Assembly: GCA_946480685.1 (NCBI GenBank)
Contig: CAMLLI010000019.1
Coordinates: 1 to 13,673 of the forward strand
Source: an uncultured Flammeovirgaceae bacterium
GTDB lineage: Bacteria; Bacteroidota; Bacteroidia; Cytophagales; Cyclobacteriaceae
DNA length: 13,673 bases
Direction of reading: 5' to 3'
In this document: one piece after another, positions 7,077 to 13,673 of the stretch
Layout: every line of letters begins with the position of its first letter
Position numbering within the stretch: position 1 is the first letter of the stretch
Notes under the pieces: generated by a model
The model's database searches: none
What the model saw: only the letters and a program-made list of their open reading frames with translations
What the model was told of the DNA's origin: nothing
Program-made: the position numbers and the translations under genes

Positions 7077-7083
7077 ATATATA

Positions 7084-7311
<228 letters not shown>

Positions 7312-7379
7312 TCATAAAACATTCGGCAGTCGCTTGCGAAGGGAAAGTCATTAAATTGCTTCGTTATTGAAACATTTGC

Positions 7380-8519
7380 ATGATGAAAAAGATTTCAGGT
7401 ATAGCTTTACTCCTCCTCACCTGCTGGGGTTGTCAAACCGAAAAGCCTGCTGATAAAGCTGTTCACACACACCACGATTCATTGTCGCTGGACTATGCCG
7501 AAGGGTTTAGAGTGCAGTACGATGGCAACATCAAAATCGTTGAAGTGCTATATCCTTTTCAGGGTGCTACTTCCGGCTATAAATATTTACTGGTGCCGCA
7601 GGGCGAAGCTATACCCGAGCACGAAGCCAACGTACGGGTTATCCGCACGCCTATATCTTCTATAGTCTGTACTTCCACAACACATATACCTTTGCTGGAC
7701 TACATCGATGAAACCGATAAGCTCGTTGGATTTACCACGACTGATTTTATAAGCTCCGAAAAAATGAGAGCACGTGTTGATGCCGGTAAAGTTACTGAAC
7801 TTGGCATTGATAAAGGTATAAATATGGAACGACTCGTCATGTTGAAACCTGACCTGGTGATGGGCTATACGCTGAGCAGTGACTACGGACAATTCAAAAA
7901 AATTGAGGCGTTGGGTATACCGGTAATCATCAACGCAGAATACCTGGAGAAGCATCCGCTGGGACGCGCGGAGTGGATTAAGTTTATGGCTGTGTTTTTC
8001 AATAAAGAGAAAGAAGCAGATTCTGTATTTCAGGTCGTGAAGAAGAATTATATAGCAGCGAGAGAAGTTGCCGATCATGTAAAAGATAAGCCAACCGTGT
8101 TGTGTGGGGTAGTATACGGTGATGCGTGGTTTCTGCCGGGTGGACAGAATTATGCTTCGCATATTTTGAAGGACGCGGGTTGTCAATACCTGTGGGGTGA
8201 AGACACTTCCAACGGATACCTGGAGCTGAGCTTCGAGGCGGTATACGAAAAAGCGAATCAGGCTGACTTTTGGATTGGCACGGGTTCGTTCACAACACTC
8301 AACGAAATTAAGGAAGCTGACGAACGCTATACACGTTTCAAACCGTATCTGCAGAAACAAGTATATACTTACGATGCACGCAAAGGCGCAAAAGGCGGAA
8401 GCGAGTTTATGGAACTGGGTTATTTACGCCCCGATATTATTCTTCAAGACCTGGTAAAAATTGCCCATCCTGATCTGCTGCCTAACCACACTTTATATTT
8501 TCATAGGAAGCTCGAATAA
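7380..8519 (+). CDS. Periplasmic substrate-binding lipoprotein, BtuF/FecB class
   Basis: This is a 379-aa ABC-transporter-type binding protein of the cobalamin/Fe(III)-siderophore class. The N terminus MMKKISGIALLLLTCWGC is a lipoprotein signal with Cys18 the likely lipidated residue, though the position before it is atypical (Trp-Gly). The His-rich linker HTHHDS follows. The binding domain runs from about 85 to 362: VIRTPISSIVCTSTTHIPLL, then DKLVGFTTTDF, LKPDLVMGYT, ALGIPVIIN and PTVLCGVVYGDAWFLPGGQNY, ending RPDIILQDLVKIAHP. A second ATG directly follows the first (7383) and could be the true start. No permease or ATPase gene and no cobalamin riboswitch is visible in the short upstream region. 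The nearby meaB hints at corrinoid uptake, but a siderophore or heme ligand is equally possible from sequence alone. Confidence 0.88.
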   Translation: MMKKISGIALLLLTCWGCQTEKPADKAVHTHHDSLSLDYAEGFRVQYDGNIKIVEVLYPFQGATSGYKYLLVPQGEAIPEHEANVRVIRTPISSIVCTSTTHIPLLDYIDETDKLVGFTTTDFISSEKMRARVDAGKVTELGIDKGINMERLVMLKPDLVMGYTLSSDYGQFKKIEALGIPVIINAEYLEKHPLGRAEWIKFMAVFFNKEKEADSVFQVVKKNYIAAREVADHVKDKPTVLCGVVYGDAWFLPGGQNYASHILKDAGCQYLWGEDTSNGYLELSFEAVYEKANQADFWIGTGSFTTLNEIKEADERYTRFKPYLQKQVYTYDARKGAKGGSEFMELGYLRPDIILQDLVKIAHPDLLPNHTLYFHRKLE

Positions 8520-8527
8520 TCCTGTGT

Positions 8528-8558
8528 AAAAAGGCATCAGTTTCCCGTAATGCTTTTC
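8528..8558 (+). terminator. Weak hairpin after the binding-protein gene
   Basis: AAAGGCAT (8530-8537) can pair with ATGCTTTT (8550-8557) over 8 bp, with one G-U pair and a 12-nt loop, followed by CTAACTTT. It is a weak terminator candidate that abuts the -7 element of the next gene. Confidence 0.3.
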
Positions 8559-8566
8559 TAACTTTG
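8559..8566 (+). promoter_or_regulatory. -7 element of the WG-repeat gene; very short or no leader
   Basis: TAACTTTG is an exact TAnnTTTG match, and the ATG at 8573 begins only 6 nt after it. Transcription from this element would start at or within a few bases of the start codon. No clear TTTG lies at the -33 distance. Confidence 0.6.
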
Positions 8567-8572
8567 CACCCG

Positions 8573-10693
8573 ATGAAGGCAGCGAGTTGTTCACTTTGTT
8601 TTTTGCTGATCACTTTTTTTTCAGCGTTCGGTAATTACATCGTATTTACAGAAAATGGTAAGGCAGGTTTAAAAGATAACCAGGGCAAAATTGTTATACC
8701 GGCACAGTACGATGCGCTAGGCTGGAGTGATGGCAAATTCTCTGTTATTGAAAATGTAACCGGCTATAAACTCAACGGCCGCTGGGGGTTGATCAATACA
8801 CACAATCATCGTATCACCAAAAACGATTATGATGATCTCGTTCCCGGCGATGGTGCACTTCTTGTCGCCCGCAAAAATTCTTCTTATTCACTTCGCGTTG
8901 TGACAGGGTGTGTAAGTCTTTCGGGCAAAGAAATAATTCCGTTTGAGTATGACGGATTGAAGTTATACTCGCTGCGTGTGATTGTCTTTTCAAAGATTGG
9001 CAATCAATACAAATACGGGTTGATCGATTTTGATAACCGCACCATTCTTCCGCAGCAATACCAAAATATATACCCGATCGGCAACCTGCGTTTCGCTGTC
9101 GAGAATTTCGAAAACAAACTCGCGCTGTTCTCTGAGACCGGTAAACAGATAACGGGTTTTGTAATTGACAAAATATCTCCGTTCACAAAAAACTATGCAG
9201 TGATTTACCAGGGCGAGCAACAAGGTGTTATTGATCGTGAAGGGCAAATCATTGTTTCACCGAAGTATCAATCCATAGCGATACTGGAAGATGGCAAAAT
9301 AAAAATCAGAGAACCACATTCGTGGGAATTCCTGGATGGCAAGAACAAGCTGATGCAAAAGCACCTCGCGGATTCTATTGTACCATTGGACAAAGACCTG
9401 CTGAAAGTAACAAAAGGTGACCTGATTGAATTAACCGATCAGCAATTAAAACCGATAGCCTCCACGTTGTTCTCTACTATAAGTCCGTTTACCAACAATA
9501 AAACCGTTGTTACCGTAAATCGCAGGGCCGGTGTTATTAATCGCAAGGGTAAATATATCATTCAGCCACAATACGATTCATTGATCCTGTATGATAAGTA
9601 TATGTTGGCGAGTCAGCGGCAAGGCTTGCAACATCAATGGATACTATTGGACAGTGTTGGTACACGACTTACATCAAAACCATACGAGTATCTCTGGCCT
9701 TTTAACGACCAGTATTTTTCTGTGCGCAACAAGGGTTTTGCAGGTGCTATTAACGTTAAAGGACAGGAAGTAATTGCCTGCGTGTATGATTCTATATTTC
9801 AGATTACATACGACCTCGCGGTGGTAAAATTTCATCGCCAGTATGGCATCGTCAATACAAAAGAAGAATGGGTGGTTGCTCCGCGAAACAGTAAGCTAAC
9901 GATTCTTACTCCAGATAAGTATATCGAGACTGCTTCACCACGAAAATCACTTAAACAAACCAATGGCAGTGTAATTTACTTTACGGACAACCCGATCAGC
10001 ATTTCGCCCGATCATATACTCGAGTATTTACCTTCAGGCACCATCTGGAAAATAGATCTGAATGGTCGCATTGCCGATCGCCAGGTATACCCGAACGATG
10101 GCATTGAAAAAATATTTGAAGAAAGCGAAGGCCTGCGCGGTATACTGAAGAATGGTAAATATGGCTTTATCGATGCACAAGGGCGTTTGCGTATAGCCAA
10201 CCGTTATGAAGGAGTCGGTATGTTTAGCGAAGATCTTGCTGCTGCCAAGATCAGAGGCAAGTGGGGCTATATCAATCGGCAAGATCAGATTGCCATTCAG
10301 CCGGTATATGAAGAAGTGAGCTTGTTTAAAAACGGAGTTGCCTTTGTAAGACTGCAACAGAACTGGGGCTTGATTGACAAGACCGGAAAACTTTTATTGC
10401 CTGTTCGCTATCAACAGATAAAATTACTGCCCAGTAAAAATTTCCTGATCCAGATCAACAATCTACAAGGATTGGCGGATGCCTCCGGAAAAATTCTCAT
10501 CCTTCCAAAATATCAACTACTGGAAGATGTTGGTAATGGGTTTGCTATTGTACAACGCGATGGTAAATATGGTGTTATCAACCTGCAAGGCATCAGCACC
10601 ATTCCACTCATGTATGATTATATACAATTCGATCCGCTCAATCAATTCTTTATCGCACAGAAAAAATCACTGTGGACGGATTTCAAAAATTAG
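8573..10693 (+). CDS. Secreted WG-repeat protein
   Basis: This is a 706-aa exported protein made almost entirely of WG (KWG) repeats, units of about 30-35 residues with the pattern GxWGlidxxGkxiipxqYdxi. A signal peptide covers about residues 1-20. Recognisable units start near 28, 69, 145, 216, 318, 388, 423, 528, 562, 595, 630 and 663. Examples are GRWGLINTHNHR, YKYGLIDFDNRTILPQQY, GKYGFIDAQGRL and GKWGYINRQDQ. Degenerate units fill 105-140, 180-215 and 345-385. Residues 250-310 and 435-520 match the pattern poorly. The start at ATG 8573 gives a clean signal peptide; a TTG three codons earlier lies inside the -7 element. WG-repeat proteins are common in Bacteroidota, with unknown ligands and presumed protein-interaction roles. 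No other domain is visible. Confidence 0.92.
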   Translation: MKAASCSLCFLLITFFSAFGNYIVFTENGKAGLKDNQGKIVIPAQYDALGWSDGKFSVIENVTGYKLNGRWGLINTHNHRITKNDYDDLVPGDGALLVARKNSSYSLRVVTGCVSLSGKEIIPFEYDGLKLYSLRVIVFSKIGNQYKYGLIDFDNRTILPQQYQNIYPIGNLRFAVENFENKLALFSETGKQITGFVIDKISPFTKNYAVIYQGEQQGVIDREGQIIVSPKYQSIAILEDGKIKIREPHSWEFLDGKNKLMQKHLADSIVPLDKDLLKVTKGDLIELTDQQLKPIASTLFSTISPFTNNKTVVTVNRRAGVINRKGKYIIQPQYDSLILYDKYMLASQRQGLQHQWILLDSVGTRLTSKPYEYLWPFNDQYFSVRNKGFAGAINVKGQEVIACVYDSIFQITYDLAVVKFHRQYGIVNTKEEWVVAPRNSKLTILTPDKYIETASPRKSLKQTNGSVIYFTDNPISISPDHILEYLPSGTIWKIDLNGRIADRQVYPNDGIEKIFEESEGLRGILKNGKYGFIDAQGRLRIANRYEGVGMFSEDLAAAKIRGKWGYINRQDQIAIQPVYEEVSLFKNGVAFVRLQQNWGLIDKTGKLLLPVRYQQIKLLPSKNFLIQINNLQGLADASGKILILPKYQLLEDVGNGFAIVQRDGKYGVINLQGISTIPLMYDYIQFDPLNQFFIAQKKSLWTDFKN

Positions 10694-10719
10694 ATCAGCA
10701 TTGAGAGCTATAGCAAAAT

Positions 10720-10750
10720 AAAATCCCCGGTTAAGCCGGGGATTTTTTGT
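10720..10750. terminator. Bidirectional terminator between WG-repeat gene and floA
   Basis: A perfect 11-bp stem (AAAATCCCCGG at 10720-10730, CCGGGGATTTT at 10736-10746) has a 5-nt loop. It is followed by TTGTT on the plus strand and by ATTTTATTTTGC on the minus strand. It lies between two converging genes (ends at 10693 and 10771) and should stop both. Confidence 0.9.
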
Positions 10751-10770
10751 TATAGTATATATCGGTATAC

Positions 10771-11778
10771 TTAGTCTTTCTTCTGCATGCCACTTCCACC
10801 GGAAGGTTGCGTTCCACCTTTACCGGTTCCGGATATAGCCTGACGCATTTCCGTATCAGCTTGTACGTTCTGCATCTTATAGTAATCCATTACACCCAGA
10901 TTACCTTTCACAAAAGCGTCCGCCATGGCTTTCGGAATTTCAGCTTCCGCTTCAATTACTTTAGCACGTGCTTCCTGTCCTTTTGCTTTCATTTCTTGTT
11001 CGAGGGCAACCGCCATCGCCCTGCGTTCTTCCGCTTTCGCTTCAGCAACTTTCAAATCGGCAGTAGCCTGATCGATCTGAAGTTTAGCACCGATGTTAGC
11101 TCCTACGTCAACGTCTGCTATATCGATGGAGAGAATTTCAAATGCAGTACCGGCATCCAATCCGCGAGACAATACGAGTTTTGAAATTTTATCAGGGCTC
11201 TCCAATACTTCTTTGTGCGACTTCGCAGAACCGATGGATGAAACTATACCTTCACCAACACGGGCAAGAATTGTATCTTCACCGGCACCACCCACCAGCT
11301 GCGCTATACTTGCGCGAACTGTTACACGTGCTACTGCGATCAACTGTATACCATCGGCAGCAACGGCAGCGACTTTAGGTGTTGTAATAACTTTCGGATT
11401 TACCGAGATCTGCACCGCCTGAAATACATCACGACCTGCAAGATCGATCGCGGTAGCTTGTTTAAAACTGAGGCTGATGTTTGCTTTATCGGCAGAGATC
11501 AATGCGCGAATTACATTCGGCACATTACCACCGGCGAGATAGTGTGTTTCCAATTCTGAAGTTGTAAGCTGAAGACCTGCTTTTGTTGATGTGATGAGCG
11601 ATTCAACAATAACTCTTGGCGGCACCTTTCTGATGCGCATAAAGACCAGCTCGAATAAGCCAACTTTTACACCGGAGAAGAGCGCGGTGATCCAGAGGTT
11701 TACCGGAACAAAGTATAGGAAAATAAAGAACAGGATTATCCCGCCAAAAACCATAATGAGTAAAGCAGCTGCTTCCAT
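10771..11778 (-). CDS. floA: Flotillin-like protein FloA
   Basis: This 335-aa protein is of the FloA (UPF0365/YqfA) family, bacterial flotillin-like scaffolds of functional membrane microdomains. One N-terminal membrane-inserted hydrophobic segment is at about residues 5-34. An SPFH-type domain follows (about 35-230, including [19 protein letters not shown] and [20 protein letters not shown]). The Ala/Glu/Lys-rich helical flotillin region is at 230-295 ([20 protein letters not shown]). A short Gly-rich tail [19 protein letters not shown] ends the protein. It is encoded 13 nt downstream of nfeD in the same direction, the standard flotillin-NfeD pairing, so it is translated from the nfeD transcript. 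The length matches the family. Confidence 0.95.
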   Translation of the reverse strand: MEAAALLIMVFGGIILFFIFLYFVPVNLWITALFSGVKVGLFELVFMRIRKVPPRVIVESLITSTKAGLQLTTSELETHYLAGGNVPNVIRALISADKANISLSFKQATAIDLAGRDVFQAVQISVNPKVITTPKVAAVAADGIQLIAVARVTVRASIAQLVGGAGEDTILARVGEGIVSSIGSAKSHKEVLESPDKISKLVLSRGLDAGTAFEILSIDIADVDVGANIGAKLQIDQATADLKVAEAKAEERRAMAVALEQEMKAKGQEARAKVIEAEAEIPKAMADAFVKGNLGVMDYYKMQNVQADTEMRQAISGTGKGGTQPSGGSGMQKKD

Positions 11779-11791
11779 AAGGGTATATTTA

Positions 11792-12262
11792 TTAATTAAT
11801 AGGTTCTACAACAATTTGATTCGAGTATATCTGTGTAATCTTTACAGGTTGTCCCTGCTCGATATAGCTTCCCAACGTTTTCACTTCAAATACCCGGTTA
11901 CGGAATTCTGCTTTCCCGATAGGTCTCAGCGTAGATACGGTTATACCTTCATCACCAATATGCAGATCGCTTAGCAAGCCTTCGTTAACCTTACCATCGT
12001 TGGATGATTTGAGTGAGAATTTAGTCCACGCTCCCGTTCGGAAGCTATAGAATAAAGCCACGAGCGTTGCTACGAGGGTGCCCATCAATACATAAAAGCC
12101 AACGTCACTGCCAAAGTGATTATAGCTGATGATAACAGCAGTACCGGCAAAGATCAGTCCTAATAAACCAACCACCGTAGTGCCCGGTATAAATACCAGT
12201 TCAACGATAACAAGGCCAAGCCCTATTACCAAGAGCGCAAGTATAATAATCCACATGAGCAT
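11792..12262 (-). CDS. NfeD-like membrane protein (short form)
   Basis: This 156-aa NfeD-family protein is of the short type, without the N-terminal ClpP-like serine protease domain. Three membrane helices are at about residues 4-22, 28-47 and 54-73. A cytoplasmic linker and a C-terminal OB-fold at about 98-155 follow ([20 protein letters not shown], then [20 protein letters not shown]). The family partners flotillins in membrane microdomains, and floA follows after 13 nt. Two Met codons (12262 and 12256) are possible starts; the first is taken. No TAnnTTTG element is evident in the 81 nt upstream, so read-through from proS is plausible. Confidence 0.9.
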   Translation of the reverse strand: MLMWIIILALLVIGLGLVIVELVFIPGTTVVGLLGLIFAGTAVIISYNHFGSDVGFYVLMGTLVATLVALFYSFRTGAWTKFSLKSSNDGKVNEGLLSDLHIGDEGITVSTLRPIGKAEFRNRVFEVKTLGSYIEQGQPVKITQIYSNQIVVEPIN

Positions 12263-12290
12263 AACCGGGAGTGTAGGTATCTATATGCTA

Positions 12291-12322
12291 ATGTGCGGAT
12301 TATTCAGCAACAATCCGCACAT
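12291..12322. other. Perfect hairpin between proS and nfeD, no U tract
   Basis: ATGTGCGGATT (12291-12301) and AATCCGCACAT (12312-12322) form a perfect 11-bp stem around a 10-nt loop. On the minus strand (the direction of proS and nfeD) the sequence after the stem is TAGCATATAG, so it does not look like a standard intrinsic terminator. It could be an RNA-stabilising, processing or attenuation structure, or an operator. Confidence 0.55.
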
Positions 12323-12343
12323 CGAGGCATCTGTATTTTTAAA

Positions 12344-13673
12344 TCAATACGCGCGGGCAAACAACACGCGTTTCGAAGAAGGTTTGCCGGAATACATACA
12401 CGTTCCTGCTTCTTCTTTTGCATCTAACGGAATACAACGAATGGTTGCTTTAGTTTCTTCCTTGATTGCCGCCTCTGTTTCCTGCGTACCATCCCAGTGC
12501 GCAGAAATGAAACCACCCTTTTCATCAAGTACTTTCTTGAACTCTTCGTATGTATCGACTTTCGTAGTAACGCTGGTGCGGAATGAAAGCGCGCGCTGGT
12601 AAATATTGTTTTGAATATCGTCCAGCAGTTTTGGTATTTCTACAGCAACCTGGTCGAGCTTCATTACCTGTTTCTCTTTTGTATCTCTGCGTGCCACTTC
12701 TACCGTTCCGTTTTCCATATCACGCGGACCGATCGCCAGGCGCACCGGTACACCTTTCAGTTCCCACTCGGCAAACTTGAAGCCCGGCTTGTGTGTATCA
12801 CGATTATCAAATTTCACACTATATCCCTGCTTGCGCAGCGCTGCTGAAATCTCCTGAACTTTGTCTGATATTTTATTCAGTTCTTCTTCGGTCTTGAAGA
12901 TCGGTACGATCACTACATGTATAGGAGCCAGCTTCGGAGGTAACACAAGTCCATCGTCATCCGAGTGAGCCATAATGAGTGCACCCATCAGGCGCGTACT
13001 CACGCCCCATGAAGTTCCCCATACATAATCCAGTTTACCTTCGCGGCTCGTGAACTGTACATTAAATGCTTTCGCAAAATTTTGTCCGAGGAAGTGCGAT
13101 GTACCAGCCTGCAATGCTTTACCATCCTGCATCATCGCTTCGATACAATATGTATCGATAGCGCCCGGAAATTTTTCACCTTCTGATTTTCTTCCTTTCA
13201 CTACTGGCAGCGCCAAAAAGTTTTCAGCAAAGTCAGCATATACATCGAGCATCTGTACGGTTTCTTTTACAGCTTCATCGGCGGTAGCATGCGCAGTGTG
13301 ACCCTCCTGCCATAAGAATTCTGCTGTGCGCAGGAACAGGCGCGTGCGCATCTCCCATCGTACAACGTTCGCCCACTGATTAACCAGTATAGGAAGATCG
13401 CGATACGACTGAATCCATTTTTTATAGGTACTCCAGATGATCGCCTCACTGGTAGGACGCACCACCAACTCTTCTTCGAGTTGTGCATCCGGATCAACAA
13501 TCAACTTTCCTTTATTCTGCGGATCAGTCTTCAGGCGGTAGTGTGTAACAATAGCACACTCCTTCGCAAAGCCTTCAGCATTTTGCTCCTCTGCTTCAAA
13601 CAAGCTCTTGGGCACAAACAGGGGGAAGTAAGCATTGGTGTGACCAGTGTCCTTGAACATTTTGTCAAGAGCC
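12344..13673 (-). CDS. proS: Prolyl-tRNA synthetase, archaeal/eukaryotic-like short form (5' end outside window)
   Basis: This class II aminoacyl-tRNA synthetase charges tRNA-Pro in the cytoplasm. The frame continues past the right edge (ALDK precedes the Met at 13660), so roughly the first 50 codons are missing. Counting from that Met, RPTSE is at 68-72. Motif 2 runs through [15 protein letters not shown] and LWQEGHTAH at 101-124. Motif 3 is [20 protein letters not shown] at 215-234. The anticodon-binding domain follows (IHVVIVPIF onward), then a C-terminal domain ending FARAY. There is no bacterial-type editing (INS) insertion between motifs 2 and 3, and the C-terminal Tyr is typical of the eukaryotic/archaeal-like group that many Bacteroidota use. 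The C-terminal zinc-type site is incomplete (only the Cys of IRCIP and TCMYS are seen), so zinc binding is doubtful. Confidence 0.96.
   Translation of the reverse strand, partial: ALDKMFKDTGHTNAYFPLFVPKSLFEAEEQNAEGFAKECAIVTHYRLKTDPQNKGKLIVDPDAQLEEELVVRPTSEAIIWSTYKKWIQSYRDLPILVNQWANVVRWEMRTRLFLRTAEFLWQEGHTAHATADEAVKETVQMLDVYADFAENFLALPVVKGRKSEGEKFPGAIDTYCIEAMMQDGKALQAGTSHFLGQNFAKAFNVQFTSREGKLDYVWGTSWGVSTRLMGALIMAHSDDDGLVLPPKLAPIHVVIVPIFKTEEELNKISDKVQEISAALRKQGYSVKFDNRDTHKPGFKFAEWELKGVPVRLAIGPRDMENGTVEVARRDTKEKQVMKLDQVAVEIPKLLDDIQNNIYQRALSFRTSVTTKVDTYEEFKKVLDEKGGFISAHWDGTQETEAAIKEETKATIRCIPLDAKEEAGTCMYSGKPSSKRVLFARAY

Noticed and set aside
7587..8360. 257-codon open frame on the minus strand
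   Set aside because: It lies wholly inside the binding-protein gene on the opposite strand, has no plausible promoter, and reads as a mixture of Cys/Arg/Phe-rich segments with no domain. It is a shadow of the real gene.
12129..12602. 157-codon plus-strand frame spanning the nfeD/proS junction
   Set aside because: It runs antisense through two well-identified genes and the hairpin between them, and has no family features.

Overview
The window looks like chromosomal DNA of a Bacteroidota bacterium, most likely of the order Cytophagales. Several signs point there. Upstream regions carry the Bacteroidota-type promoter -7 element TAnnTTTG, once with a perfectly spaced TTTG -33 element in front of sucD. 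Starts generally lack a Shine-Dalgarno sequence. The protein content fits too: FloA/NfeD, a DUF5522-type small Cys-rich protein, a WG-repeat protein, the short archaeal/eukaryotic-like ProRS and PIN-PhoH. Base composition is moderate and even, Ile ATA codons are used freely, and I see no phage, transposase, integron, CRISPR array, tRNA or rRNA.

Layout, left to right. The 3' part of a PIN-PhoH ATPase gene (+) ends at a strong terminator, followed by a 74-codon unknown gene (+) with its own terminator. Convergent to it is sucD (-). Upstream of sucD, also on the minus strand, is a three-gene block: a CHASE2 sensor-like membrane protein with no output domain, then two tandem paralogous exported proteins of about 300 aa with a FecR-like N-terminal part and a TPR-like C-terminal part. 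Diverging from the CHASE2 gene is meaB (+), a GTPase that services B12-dependent methylmalonyl-CoA mutase. A palindromic repeat cluster separates meaB from a convergent small DUF5522-like gene (-). Next come a lipoprotein-type periplasmic binding protein of the BtuF/FecB class (+) and a 706-aa secreted WG-repeat protein (+). A bidirectional terminator then separates these from a minus-strand group: proS (5' end cut by the window edge), nfeD and floA.

How the genes may work together. SucD (succinyl-CoA synthetase alpha), MeaB and the possible corrinoid/siderophore binding protein share a loose theme of B12 and methylmalonyl-CoA/succinyl-CoA metabolism, but they are not one operon and the link is inference. 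NfeD and FloA form the well-known membrane-microdomain pair. Most of the remainder is ordinary core genome. The least explained unit is the CHASE2 gene with its two FecR-like/TPR-like exported partners (2571-5863): a sensor ectodomain with no cytoplasmic effector, next to duplicated periplasmic or surface proteins. I consider this the best candidate in the window for an undescribed system.
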